DNA from: Icerya purchasi
Taxonomy: Eukaryota > Arthropoda > Insecta > Hemiptera > Monophlebidae
Reading direction: 5' to 3'
Assembly (NCBI GenBank): GCA_039619475.1
Contig: CM077116.1
Coordinates: 248,939,440 to 249,003,439 of the forward strand
DNA: 64,000 nucleotides
In this document: one piece after another, positions 34,046 through 45,495 of the stretch
Numbering within the stretch: the stretch's first letter is position 1
How the letters are laid out: each line of letters opens with the position of its first letter
The notes under the pieces: model-generated
What the model was told of the DNA's origin: nothing
Databases searched by the model: none
The model's input: the letters and a program-made list of their open reading frames with translations, nothing else
Program-made: the position numbers and the translations under genes

Positions 34046-34279
34046 GACAAGAGAGACCAAGACGATGAAAATGAATCGGAAATAAATGGTCAAAGCGCTT
34101 CTTCCTCGTATTCTGACAAAAGCATTAGTTCCACTAGTTTCAATATGGAGAACAAACATTCCGGTAAGTTAGTAAGCGTTTCACCTTGGCTAGATCGCAA
34201 GAACCGGCAGCAGTACAATCATAATATGCCATCGGTTAAAGAACTGGCAAAGCAGTTTGATACGCCTAATCGGAAAAAG
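34046..34279 (+). CDS. Host gene 1, shared exon with MPSVKELAKQF motif
   Basis: A 234-bp exon (78 codons, phase 0 in and out) between acceptor TGTTTTAAAAG and donor AAAAAG|GTACAT. It starts with an acidic stretch (DKRDQDDENESEINGQ), passes through a serine tract, and ends with SPWLDRKNRQQYNHN, MPSVKELAKQF and DTPNRKK, which look like a conserved helical block. Both the exon f junction and the 26282 exon junction feed into it in the same phase. An internal CCG|GTAAGT at about 34164 is also a good donor and could give a shorter variant. Confidence 0.65.
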
Positions 34280-34869
34280 GTACATGTTCTAAAATACCAT
34301 TACAATTTACTGCACGAAAAATTCATTTATAAAACCAAAAACGAAAAACAAACACGTTATCAATAATTTCAGTAATTGATATAATAGTTCAGTAGCCACA
34401 CGCAACATAAATTCCCTTCTAGCTCGAAGGGCACTTAGCTAAATACATATTTTGGAGTTTAACAAATACTTCGAAGGTATGAAGTCGGTTTTCGCCTTTT
34501 TTTACAATAAAAAGCTCGATTTGCGTTTTAATAGTGTTCAATAAAAAATTTTTATGGATATAAATTGCAAATATGTTAGCACAGCTCAAAAATATGTCAA
34601 CCTATTGGGAGGAGGCGAGGCGATTTTACATGATTCCAAGAAAACAGTGTTTTTTAGGCGTTTCTTTCTGGGAAAATTATAATAAGATATGCACACGAAG
34701 AGGGGCGGAGTGCTTAAATCGGAACTGTTTATTTGTGTACTTCTGTTATTAAGCGGAAGGAAAAAATCGAAAAATCGTAAAAACCTTTAAAAAATCTTTA
34801 ATCATAAGTTAAACCGAATGAATAATATAAATTAACACACGTATTACAGAAAATTATAGTTTAAAAAAA

Positions 34870-37000
34870 AAAAAACATAAAATCTGTGCAATCAGGACTA
34901 TATTAGGAACCATTAAAAAAGAATATAAAACTATAATATTACATGAAAAGTCAAAAGCGTGGAAAAAATTGATAGCGGAAACAAACACTTAGAGGAGATC
35001 TTTAAAATTACTAACGGATAAGTTTAAGAAACTTGGCATCCCCTCATTAAAAGAGACAAACGTCGAAATATGTGATCTTAATAACAGAATAAATCTGATT
35101 ATGAGAACACTCTTTCCGGATGTTGATGATAATACTGATAAGTATGAATCAAAGACGGCCAGAATTCACAATTTCAAATGAATAATCAAATTATAAACAA
35201 ACTAATCAATATATTTGCAAATCAAAAATCTAATGGGCTAGACAAAATACTTAACAGATTAATAATAATTTACAAAATAGATCTAAAGCTACTGTTAAAA
35301 ATATATCAGTCATGTATTGAAAATTTAATATTTCCCAAAGTCTGGAAAGATAGCAAACTCGTACTATTCAATTAAAAAGAACCCAAACAATCTTAAAGCC
35401 TATAGACTAATAACTCGTTTGTCTACAATCGGAAAGATTCTTGGAAAAATAACACAATTCACTATTTAAACTGTGAAATTGAAATCCATAAAATATATTT
35501 ATATCATGAAAATCAATTTATCTTTAGGAAGGGCCACTCAATAGAAGGAGCAGTTGTAAAAATCTATAATAATTTAAGAGTTTAAAAAAAAAAAATGACA
35601 ACTTTGTACTATTAATCAGTTTCGACATTTTCGGCGCCATCCACATGATAAAATCGTCTGCGATTCTGAGAGAAATAAAAGAAAAGAAAATGAGCGATTC
35701 GCTAATATGCTGTTTACTTTAAAAGCCGGAATATACATTATATTACTGAAAAAAACTGTTGCTTACAATACAAACTGAAGGCCGAAGTACTCCGGAAAAC
35801 CTACTTCTTTCTCGAAAATGCATAAAATCCTATCCACATGTTAAAGCTGTAAGGTATCCCGAAGACGTCGTTCCTACTATAAGAATGACCTAGAATTAGA
35901 GAATAAATATATAGAACTGTTACAAAAGGAGATGGGATTTGTCGGTTTGAAATTCAGTGAATATAAAATGACCGGGGTCTGCTAGTTACTCGAAAACGTA
36001 AGGGTTGCAGAGAAGTCTTTGTAAAATTAAACATAAAATCAAAATTAATAATAAACAAATAAAAAGTGAAAATTACGTTAAATATCTTGGTATAATAATA
36101 GACGAAAACTTAAATTTTAGTAAACATTTAGAGTATCTATGTAACAAAATTACTAAAATCTATAACTGCTTTTTGGTTCTCTTTGGGAACGCCTATGGTT
36201 GTAATTTCAAAAACAGAGTTACATTGTATAAAGCAATATTTAAAACGTGTATATTGATTACACTGTCCATTATGCTGAAAATCTCGATAAGACTGAAGCA
36301 ACCAAACTAGGAAAAAACTTCTAGGAGCGATATCTTCATATAGGACAGTGTTGCATGTGTCAGTACGATGTACCGCTGGAATTCCCTCCATAAATCTTAA
36401 AACAGGAGAGCGGATGAAGATAAAGGAATTGAAAAATTTCAGAAACTATAAAGAACGCTCAAGTGTAACCGATGATAATAGGATCTTTAAGGAGAGAGAA
36501 CAGATCTTGGTGAGAAATGGTGACGATTGTCCGAAAAGCAACAACTGGTCGGCTGACCCATCGTATTTTCCCGAATGTATAAGCTAGAACTAGAACGAAA
36601 AATGTTCAAAGCAACTTCGTTATTAGCCACTTTATTAACGAGCGTGGTAACTTCTGCAGTTATGTAATCGAATTCAAAATTATCGATAGCCCAATATCTA
36701 GATAAATATGATACTACAATCCACGCGATGTTCGAATGTGTTAAATAGGAAGATTACAGAAGCATACACTTAGCAAAAGTGGACTTAAAGATTGATCAGT
36801 TACCTACTCAGTATATCTATACACTTAAAGATAACATTAAATCTTATACTAAATAAAAATAGTTACTTCGATACACATCAAATTTTAATTTCCGAAGTAG
36901 AGTCACACTAATAATTGAAAAGATAGTGCGGACTCTGTTTCTATATTCTCAAAATAATTAAAATTAGAATTTAAAAAAAAAAGAAAAAGAAAAAAGATGG
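34870..37000 (+). mobile_element. R1-like non-LTR retrotransposon, decayed
   Basis: Plus-strand RT pieces: SNGLDKILNRLIIIYK (35235), IYQSCIENLIFPKVWKDSK (35300), QFIFRKGHSIEGAVVKIYNN (35510), then SENYVKYLGIIIDENLNFSK (36065) and GCNFKNRVTLYKAIFKTCIL. A C-terminal piece NERGNFCSYVIEFKII (about 36640) matches the TGHG.F..YL.RF block of R1-clade elements, whose better copy is at 63.7 kb. Frames change many times. An A/G-rich tail ends at about 36997, and no target duplication was identified. The element sits between the shared exon and the 36-bp exon of host gene 1, in sense orientation. Confidence 0.75.
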
Positions 37001-37180
37001 AAACTTTATTGTGTTTTTAATTCTGATGTCCACTCTGGCGTTCACTGTTACTTATTACACTTTCGAATTTAATCATTTGCTAACGTTTAGGAACTTGTTT
37101 ATTGCTAAGAAATACAATTATACCATGTCCGTTGAAAAAAAATTTTAATTTTCTCGTTTTTATTTTCTGTTACACTATAG

Positions 37181-37216
37181 GAGGAGGAAATCGTACCGCA
37201 AAGATTACCGCGCCAG
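37181..37216 (+). CDS. Host gene 1, 36-bp micro-exon
   Basis: Twelve codons, EEEIVPQRLPRQ, lie between the acceptor TTACACTATAG and the donor CCAG|GTAAGA, in phase 0 on both sides. The short size makes it invisible to simple open-frame scans. Support comes from consensus splice sites and an uninterrupted join to KK before it and IHSLTARS after it. Because its length is a multiple of three it could be skipped without changing frame. Confidence 0.6.
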
Positions 37217-38680
37217 GTAAGACGAATTTTTCGTAACACTTTTGTTTAGTTCCGATTAAAATGATTGTTCGGTCGTAAGACCAGGACCATCACATTTCCA
37301 CTTGACCGTTTTCGACACACCCTAACCTCGTCTTATTTAAGAGCAATAGAGGTTCTCTAAAGTGTTTAGTCTTTCTATTTCTTAAATTAATATCCATTTG
37401 GTATTAATCGTTATATTAAAAAAATTTTGCAAAATTAGTCGCTAATTTCAATTTTAAAATAATAAATAAATTATTTATAGATTCCGTCAATTATTAATAA
37501 AAATGTCTTTTTTTATCGGTCACTTTTGAAAGTTTTTAACATGCAGCAGGTTTGAACCGTAGAAGTCGATAAACTTTACGTCACGTTTCTTTTTTAAATT
37601 TCGCATTAGGCTCCCGGCGACCAGGAAATCGTTTTAAAAAACGTTTCTCTCAGCAAATTGTAATATTGGAATGGTGACAATTTCAGTGTTACGATTTGAC
37701 ACGTAATTTTCTTGGGAACGATTTTTAAAACGATTCCTATAGAACAGTTTTCAAAATGATTTTACCCGAGTAGATGTTTTTTCGTTTCGCAAATGTCATT
37801 TTAGACATATTACACAATATCCAAGATTTCTTATAATTTTTTAGAAAAATCAGCGGATCCAAATAATAATTTCCCGTTATTGCAGATTTCCGAAAGGCAA
37901 AAAAAAAAAAAAGTATCCGCTTATAACAAATTTCTGGATTGATAAAAATAATCGTAATTTCGGTCAAACAAAATAGAAAATTTGAAAATCAAAATCAATC
38001 TGGATATATTCTGTACATCGTTTAAAAAGTTTTACTGCGTAAAGATTACACGCTAGTATTAATATATTAGAAAGATTATCTTTAGCTTAAAATTTGTAAA
38101 CAATTTTTACGTTTATTTTTCTTGTTAGATAAATACATTTAAACCAAAACATTATTTTAAAAAACAAAATGTTTTTTCTTTATCGTTTAAGACAAAAAAA
38201 AAACAAAAAAAAAACATATTTCCTTTTTTAAATGTTTTGTTTTAAATACATTCAGCTGAAGAAATTTCAAATAATTGCGATATTTTCGGCAAAACATGAT
38301 ACTTTTGCAAGTGAAACTAAAAATAAACACTAAGGTAAAAAATTTTTAAATAAAATACGCGCAACAAAACAAAATGTTCGAAATTAAAAAACTTGACCCG
38401 ACCAAAACGGTTAGGTCGAAATGTTACAGACTTCGTTGTACTCGTATCATATTGAATTTCAATTATTTAAAACCACTTGGTAAAGTTTCGGAATAGAGCT
38501 TCTTGCTAGAAATCAAATAAAATATATTAACAATTTCCTGGAAATGTCGGTATGTAAATATATGTGATGAGTGCTGAGAAAAGTGACTTTGGGGTGAAAA
38601 TTTTCAAAATTGACTGTTTCTCATTTCTATAGAAAATTTAACGCTGAATCCAATGATACCAATGCTAGCCTTCCATCTTT
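37217..38680. other. Intron sequence of host gene 1
   Basis: No coding or repeat element assigned. Several A-runs are present. Confidence 0.4.
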
Positions 38681-39110
38681 TTTTTTTCCCCACTGTACCG
38701 GCTTAAGAGGCCATAAACAGCGCCAGTGACTTCCACTTTAACCTGCCAAATAAATCAGTCCAATCCCTCCAACGAGAGAATTAGGTCCGAGATACCAATT
38801 CTGCTGTGAGGATATGCTAGGAAATATATAATATCAGTATCCGGCCCCCATGGCGACAATGCTATTTGGCATTACCCATAGGACCCTGGTTAAAGAATGT
38901 ATTTCATGTAGCACCTGGTCACCATGGCAGCAAATGAACTCAAGCACCGCCCATAGGAGTCCAGGAATATATAAAGCTTATAGCCTACACTATGGCGACA
39001 GATGCGTTTATGCATTGCCCATAGAGTACTAGTAGAAGCTATTCCGAGTAAAGGATTAACATACCGTGTAACGTATCATACAGCAAGCATGTTCCTTATA
39101 CAGGTAACGT
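38680..39110. repeat. Unclassified retroposon-like segment with imperfect internal repeats
   Basis: A T-run (38680-38688) is followed by CCCCACTGTACCGGCTTAAG and then three related blocks built on ATGGCGACA..ATGC..GCATT..CCCATAG (near 38850, 38925, 38993). The GC content is higher than the flanks. A T-run at the left edge suggests a minus-strand retroposon with an A-tail, but no coding was recognised. Confidence 0.45.
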
Positions 39111-39607
39111 CTTGAAAACTCATGAAGTTGTGGTAATTTGGAGATTATTATTGCAAAAAAAGTTAGTTTTAAGAAGAACGATATTAAACTTTTATGAAAA
39201 AAAACTACAATTTTCTATTCATTTTTTTCATTTCTAAATAAAGTTATTCGTTTTTTTTTTGTTTTTTTTTTTAGATTTTACTATTTTACATTAAACATCA
39301 TTCTTAAATTAATTTTCTTAAATTAGAGTTTTACTAATGGTAACGAAGAATTGGAGCGTATGCACCACGTACCGTCTCGTTTACACTAGCATGCCTGCCA
39401 ATGAACCGTAAAATGTTCTTTAATATGTTTACAAACATTTTCCATTTTATTTATTTCTGTACATCTAGCAAAATTTAATTATTTAACCCCATTTTCTCAG
39501 AACTCATCACATATGGTTTCTACCGAAAAACTTAATTCTAGAGTTAATTATTTTTAAATGTTTAAAATTTTACCACGTAAATTATGTAAAATGAACGTTG
39601 TCTTTTA

Positions 39608-39645
<38 letters not shown>

Positions 39646-40642
39646 TTTTTTTTTTTTTATTGTAATTTACCTGCATACGATCTAATTTATCCGTCAATAA
39701 GCAACAGTGAAATGAACCGGAAATCATTCTGCGTAATTTAGAATGAAAATCGAAGTTTTTCAAAACGGAACTAGTGAAAAACAAAATATTTACTATGAAA
39801 AAATTTTCTGAAAAGAAAAAAATTAATAAAAAGCATAGCGTCGTTGAACGAAATATTCTAATCCGAGAAATTTAAAAAAGTATCCTAAGAGTAAAACACG
39901 TTTCTCTATTAATTCCATTTCTTGCTAATTAATTATTATTTAATTCATAAATTCATATTTTATAACGATAACTTATTAAACGAAAGAATAAAACGCATAT
40001 TTCCGTTAATACTCATTAACAGAATTTGTATTTTAATACGAGTTTGAAAGAAATTTTTGTCGGTATATTTAAACCCCATTTAAAAATGTAACGTCTAGCT
40101 ACACTACTGAACGTTAATAAATTTGCAATCACAAAATAGTAAGAAATAAATAAATAAGCTTACTTTAATAAATTTAAATTTTTTTTTTCAATTTTTAATA
40201 ATCAAATAACGCACTATGTCTAAAAGTTCACATAAAGCAAAAAAAAAAAAAAAAGGAAACAGAAAGGAATGAGCAGTCGCGCTATTATTTAAACTCCGCT
40301 TTTTTTTTTAAATTCTCAGTTACATCTCTATATCAAGACCAGCTTCGATGTAGTTGATCACAAATAAGAAATTTACGCGGGTAATCATAAGAAGAAAAGA
40401 GACTTCCTTTGAGCGATAGATTTTGTGCGAAAAAAAAAACATTCAGCTTTATCAACCTAGAATCGGCTATTAAGAGTCAAAATTAGTTTTTACAAGTCGA
40501 CTTCTACGACCGTCGACCCTAGAATCTGTAATACGTAATTAAATTGAAAACAGACAAAAATATACATATATAAACATAGTAATGTATAAAGATATTCGAA
40601 TTATATTACAAATGCATAAATCAGTTGTTTGCACAATATTAG
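39111..40642. other. Intron before the terminal exon
   Basis: AT-rich with an (AT)n tract followed by a T-run at 39608-39660. It ends in the acceptor of the terminal exon. Nothing else is recognised. Confidence 0.45.
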
Positions 40643-40939
40643 ATACACAGTCTGACGGCTAGAAGCATGTCGCGTGAATTTCGCGAAGGACTGAAACAAA
40701 ATGTTGGCCGTAATTTTAATCGAAACGTTCTCCCGTCGTCCGAGTCTTCGGATAAGAGTATAGACGAAGAACACGATCACTGCTCAGAAGATAGTGGCAA
40801 CGGATCACCCACCGACTACTCCACATCATCAGCAGTTAGTAAACTAAACGAACATGTAAAATTTTGGAAAAATATCGAGAATAGCGCTAATAATTTATCT
40901 CCCTCTTCAAACAGCCTCGAATTGCAGGAGCATAATTAA
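40643..40939 (+). CDS. Host gene 1, terminal exon with HSLTARSMSREFREGLKQ
   Basis: The exon follows an acceptor ending AATATTAG and opens in phase 0 with IHSLTARSMSREFREGLKQ, a block that looks strongly conserved (I have a recollection of related HSLTARS..EFRE phrases in insect predicted proteins but cannot name the family). It continues through a Ser/Asp/Glu-rich tract (SSESSDKSIDEEHDH) to FWKNIENSANNLSPSS and a stop TAA at 40937-40939. Starting at the internal ATG (40667) would drop the HSLTARS block, so the spliced reading is preferred. This is the C-terminus of the protein. AATAAA at 41108 could end the transcript. Confidence 0.7.
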   Translation: MHSLTARSMSREFREGLKQNVGRNFNRNVLPSSESSDKSIDEEHDHCSEDSGNGSPTDYSTSSAVSKLNEHVKFWKNIENSANNLSPSSNSLELQEHN

Positions 40940-41107
40940 ATTATATTAATATAATGAAAAATTGTATTTCTTCCCTAAGCGTCTGGTTATTTTGAAAAAA
41001 CCTACCCGTGTATTGGCGTTTACGATAAATAATACACGCAAAATATAATACTTACAAAAATACTCTGTTTGTTCCTACGATGTTAACAACTTACCCGAAT
41101 ATGGTAT

Positions 41108-41113
41108 AATAAA
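41108..41113 (+). promoter_or_regulatory. Possible poly(A) signal of host gene 1
   Basis: AATAAA occurs 169 bases after the stop codon at 40939. In sequence this AT-rich the hexamer is common, so the call is tentative. Confidence 0.3.
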
Positions 41114-42010
41114 TATGTAATATTTTGTTGTTTTAGTGATTATCAAATCTGTCTTGTATTTATGTTTATATTTAATATATCGCTATTTCATTTGTCGCGG
41201 GTTTTCTTTTACGAGAGCGGTGTATTTATTTTATCACTTTTTTCGTTAAAAAGATTTAAAATTCCAGTCGGAATTAATTTTTGAAGAAATGATGTTCTTC
41301 ACCTTTTTGCAGTTCTGTTTTTTAATTTATTTTTGCATCCTATTCATTTTTGCTTACAAATAAGAAAAAAAATTTCACTATAAATAATAAGCTGTAAAAC
41401 ACTAAAGAAAATAACAAAACATTTCATTGTAGCTGAACAACTTTTGCTGTAACTATTAAGATCCCTTCTGTCCTATTCGGAATAAAAGTTGAGCAAATGT
41501 ATATTAAGCATCAATATTATTACTAAACGCATTTCTATAGTCCAGAGAATAATGTTCCCCAAATTATATCTAAACTTCGAAACATTCAGCTTCCTATTAA
41601 TTAAATCATCCTGGGATCAGGAAATAATACGCTTTCTTTGCATTAAAAAAAATTTAAACATTCTCACGTCTAGCACTATTTCAGCTTAAATTGGTACACA
41701 GAAACTATACCTGAAAACCGGAAATTACATAACTCCGAAATGTGCTAGTCATTTTTTCGAATTATACTTGGGAGCCAATAGATGGTGGAAGCGATCCCAA
41801 AAAAGAGAAAAAAAAAGAAAAAAAAAAAAATAGATATAGTGGAAAAATGAGCGTTAGACTAGGAGATTAAAAAAGAATAGAAATGTCCAGAAAAGCCTTT
41901 ATAAATTAAGAAATTTTAATGGCTGTAACATTAAATATCATCCAAGTGGCGAGAAGTTTGCGCGTATCATCAGTATTATTGTATAGCAGTTGTTTAAAAC
42001 CGGTCGCATA
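41114..42010. other. Downstream flank of host gene 1
   Basis: No gene supported. The plus-strand open frame at 41489-41689 has no recognisable motif. Confidence 0.4.
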
Positions 42011-42029
42011 AATTTTTTTTTTTTTTTTT

Positions 42030-42642
42030 GGTCTAGCAATAAGCCATTTGGCCAATATCTTACTTTCTTATGGGTGCCAAGCCACACCGGACTTAGGGGT
42101 AATTACTTAGCTGACATCGCTGCTAAGTCAACACTGTCGTGCCCCATGCCCTGTTCCCCTCCTCTTCCCGCCGACATAGTAAAATCTATAAAAATTCTTG
42201 TGCAATCCCAATGGAAGCAACATTGGCTCACTAGACAATCTTGCTTTCTAAGAGAGATAAAACACGGAATTGACCCTTGGTTCCCAGAACCCACTTTGTG
42301 GCTATGGCAAGACTCCGCATTGGACATATTTCGCTGACCCATGATCATCTCTTACTTAATTTCGAGCCCCCTTTCGAATGCTCCTTTTGCTCCCTTCCCC
42401 CCTCTCCTGCAGTAAAACACCTGCTCCTGGAGTGCCCCTCCTTCGCGCTCCAGCGCGCCAAGCACCGGATAGCGTACCTTTGCAGTCGTCTTTGGCCAAC
42501 TCGCCTTTGAACATTGCAGACACTATTCTGTTTCTTTATACAACTAACCTATTTCCAACCATTTAACTCTCCGATTGCCATAGTGTCGTAATAGCCCCGG
42601 TAGCTGTACACGGCACTCAAAAAAAAAAAAAAAAAAAAAAAA
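42030..42642 (+). mobile_element. LINE 3' fragment: RNase H end and C-terminal zinc-binding block
   Basis: The plus strand reads YLTFLWVPSHTGLRGNYLAD, the last RNase H motif with its aspartate. A frame change follows to ARLRIGHISLTHDHLLL, then CSFCSLPPSPAVKHLLLECP, a CxxC...H...C block typical of the C-terminus of jockey/I-type ORF2. It ends at CGGCACTC followed by a run of about 24 A (42619-42642), a poly(A) tail. The 5' truncation point is near a T-run at 42011-42029. This family differs in sequence from family M and lies on the opposite strand. Confidence 0.8.
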
Positions 42643-42689
42643 ATCGATGTAAGAATGATGACGACTAGTGGGAAATACGTAATGTTCAA

Positions 42690-43420
42690 AATGAAACAAT
42701 AAATGTTGCAGACAAATGTAGTCGTAAATGTATAACACATAACCCACGACGAATGCCTGTCTAGAATTATTAGAAAAAGCAAACTGCCCAGACCGAGCCC
42801 AAGATATATTGGACGCTACAACTTGACTGAGCAGCAAACAATTAAAATTCGTATTATATATTTATTTATAGACACTCGACTTCTAGGTCATTTGCGTCTC
42901 CTATACATTACAAAAATTGCACACTTTAGAAATCAAATCAAATTAAAAAAGAAAAAAATAATAATAATTACAAATAATTCTTCAATACGTAAACCAAAAA
43001 TCATATCTTCTGGAAAAGGTTTACAGCTTTTAAGAATCTAAACGTATTTTGGACTGCAGCTTCATCATTACCAAGCGCCTCTTCCATAGTAATTGTTCTC
43101 ATGTGTGCGGATGGGAAAGCTTCCTCACGCTCCTTGTTGAGTTTTGGACATGCGGAGATGACATGGGACAGACTTTGGGTACCACAAAACACACATGGTG
43201 GTTGAGGGTCACCTTGCAGTAAATGTCCGTGTATTAGTTTTGTCTGGGAAAGTCAATTACACATCACGTAACATAAATGTAGCAAACAAGCATGACGTAA
43301 ATGATTTAACATAACCCACGAATGTCAGAATAAGTCAGAAAAAAAAACTGCCCAAGACGGATCCGAAACGAGTACCCCAAACACGACTGAGCAATGAAAC
43401 TTAGCATAGGAAATCACTTA
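42690..43420. repeat. Diverged local repeats sharing ACATAACCCACGA
   Basis: Segment 42725-42840 (AACACATAACCCACGACGAA ... CTGCCCAGACC ... GACTGAGCAGCAAAC) and segment 43305-43405 (AACATAACCCACGAATGTC ... CTGCCCAAGACGG ... GACTGAGCAATGAAAC) are clearly related. A weaker third relative lies at 43595-43795 (GAGCAGCAAATG..., GTCGTATATTTACC). A LINE fragment sits between the first two, so an older tandem repeat may have been interrupted. Confidence 0.55.
43001..43245 (-). mobile_element. LINE ORF2 C-terminal fragment
   Basis: The minus strand reads SQTKLIHGHLLQGDPQPP, then CVFCGTQSLSHVISACPKLN and KEREEAFPSAHMRTI, ending LKAVNLFQKI with a stop at 43001. The C-x2-C-x8-H-x4-C spacing with preceding GHLL is the C-terminal zinc-binding block of jockey/I-type ORF2, complete to the natural stop. 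Downstream, AATAATTTGTAATTATTATTAT suggests the short 3' end. No RT remains, so it is a 5'-truncated copy. Confidence 0.75.
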
Positions 43421-44560
43421 TCACCATGAGTTGTTCGGAATAATAGAAAATCAATTTATATAGTCCCACTAGAATGCCGTTCAATAAAATAAATCTAAAC
43501 ACATCAACACGTATCCGATCGCTGTGACGCAGATGAACAGTGTAAGAAGAAAAGATCTTAGAAGACATTAGTTCGGTAATGTTTATATTTATTATAATTG
43601 AGCAGCAAATGATTAATGCTTTCCAAGAAGTTTGAAAAATAATAGGCCCTGCAATTTACTCCGTAACTCGGGCTAGAAAATTTCGGACCTACCCGAGAAT
43701 GACCCATATGCAACCGACAAATAGTAGTCGTATATTTACCGATGAGTCGGCCAGGTCTGGAATGAAAAAATATCAAAGTACAGAGAAAAACTGCGACTGT
43801 ATCATACGGTAGTATTTGCCGCCTCGGTTCTGACTGTTTATAAAATTAGTACACTCTGCCCTACCACCAGCTTCAACCTCAGAATAGGAGTCTAATAAAA
43901 GAATAAACAATGACAATTCACCATCCCAAGCAGCTCTCTCTTCGCTGCAGTATTTATTAATTTTTCACGGCCGCCTCTGGTTTTGTACACACAGACAAAG
44001 TCCAATCGATTTTGTATATGATCGAAACAGTCTTTTTTTGTTAGTTTTTTTCTAAAAATGATCTCAATACCGCCAGCGTAGTTCTACTTTTAAAAGTCCC
44101 CTGTACATTTTTGAGCCGACATATGTGTAGAATTTCGCGATCCTATTGATTGCATATCAACTCGAAGTGAGCATCTACACTTACGTTACGCTGGGGTTAA
44201 ATTTTCAGGAAACACGGCCTAAAGGTTTTATAAAATCGGTTAAAAATAGTTTCGAAAAACTGTTTTTCATCGTTTATACAGTTAGAAAAGGATAAAGTTG
44301 ATGAACAGAACTTGACACTTTTTAGATTAATAAACTTGACCGGTACTTTTTACGGTTATTTTTGGTTTTTGCACAGATTTATGATTAATGCGTTAATACC
44401 TACAATATAATCGGTACCCCGGTATTAAGGTCGCGGAAAAATATAGGGAATTGAATTTTTCGGGAAACCTACGTTCACCTTTATTTCTTTTAATTACGTA
44501 CATTTTATAAAATATATTGCGAATGTTTCGAAACATATAAAAAATTAATTAATAAAAACG
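43421..44560. other. Intergenic sequence between the two convergent host genes
   Basis: Host gene 1 ends to the left and host gene 2 ends to the right, so the genes converge here. Apart from the weak third repeat at 43595-43795 I see no element or gene. Confidence 0.4.
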
Positions 44561-44565
44561 TAACA

Positions 44566-44571
44566 TTTATT
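44566..44571 (-). promoter_or_regulatory. Possible poly(A) signal of host gene 2
   Basis: AATAAA on the minus strand, 78 bases past the stop codon at 44649. The distance is plausible, but the hexamer is frequent in this sequence. Confidence 0.35.
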
Positions 44572-44648
44572 TATATAAAAAGGAAAACAACAAAGAAAAG
44601 AACAAACACATTATTCCATACAACATTTCTTGCGTTGAAGTATTAAAT

Positions 44649-44756
44649 CTATTTTTTGCTGGAGTTTCCAATCGCTTTTATTAAAGCATTATAATAAACG
44701 GTAGCATCCACAGACTGCTTCAATTCAGCGTTATTTTCTAGTATGTTATGCCGTTT
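44649..44756 (-). CDS. TBRG1-like gene, probable terminal exon
   Basis: After the acceptor TTTTTCCGTATTACAG on the minus strand, phase 0 coding reads KRHNILENNAELKQSVDATV then YYNALIKAIGNSSKK and a stop TAG. It looks like a short amphipathic helix. It joins in phase with the exon ending AGAAG|GTGAGT at 44985. The distance to the FYRC exon (over 3.7 kb, with two repeats between) and the lack of an equivalent in the TBRG1 proteins I know make its membership uncertain. An independent minus-strand gene is possible. Confidence 0.5.
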   Translation of the reverse strand, partial: KRHNILENNAELKQSVDATVYYNALIKAIGNSSKK

Positions 44757-44984
44757 CTGTAATACGGAAAAATTTAAAAATCGGATTAAGAAATGATTTC
44801 GTAATTTATTTTATCAAAAAATATAAATGACATTAAGTTAATATATAATTTTGTTTTTTTTGTTTGTTTTTTGTTATTTTCATTTATTTTTTGTCGCTTG
44901 ATTTCGAGGTAATTTTGGACGGAAATCACAAAGGAAACATAAACAGGTAGTGTGTTGAAGGTGTAGGAGATTTAACTGACTCAC

Positions 44985-45164
44985 CTTCTTCTGACGGCAA
45001 ACAAAACGTTTCGTGCAAAACACGAATCCGTTCACAATGGAGATCAATAAATTTCTTTTAAAAAATTCATTCGTTTCAAGCAACATTTCACTGAATAAAT
45101 TTATTGCAGAAAAGAATCCGGTTAATTCATCTGAATGAATATGTGTACTTCGAAAATAGCAAGT
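44985..45164 (-). CDS. TBRG1-like gene, possible penultimate exon
   Basis: Exactly 60 codons lie between a very pyrimidine-rich acceptor (TTTGTTCTATTTCTAAAG) and a consensus donor (AAGAAG|GTGAGT), phase 0 on both sides. It reads TCYFRSTHIHSDELTGFFSA, INLFSEMLLETNEFFKRN, then LLISIVNGFVFCTKRFVCRQ and KK. The hydrophobic LLISIVNGFVF segment is too short and charged at both ends to be called a membrane segment. Both borders and length fit an exon linking the FYRC exon to the terminal exon, but no homology supports it. Confidence 0.45.
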
Positions 45165-45495
45165 CTTTAGAAATAGAACAAATCCGAAGTATATTACTGA
45201 TTGCATTTGTCTGCGTTACGAGGCCATATATATAAGCGTACGGGATATTTCAATCGATGAAGGTAAACTTAAAATTATTTTAAGTTATTCTATTTAAGCA
45301 CAGCTTAATGCCAAATGCGGAATGCATTACACATTCAAGTATGCAAACAGGCGAAAGAGAACGACAAACGTAATAAGTATATTTTCTACCCGCCCTATAT
45401 GTAATCTAATTCGCAAATAAATAGAGAACGTAATACGAATCGCAGGATATTTAATATATTAAAATAATTAAATATATACATATATATATATATAT

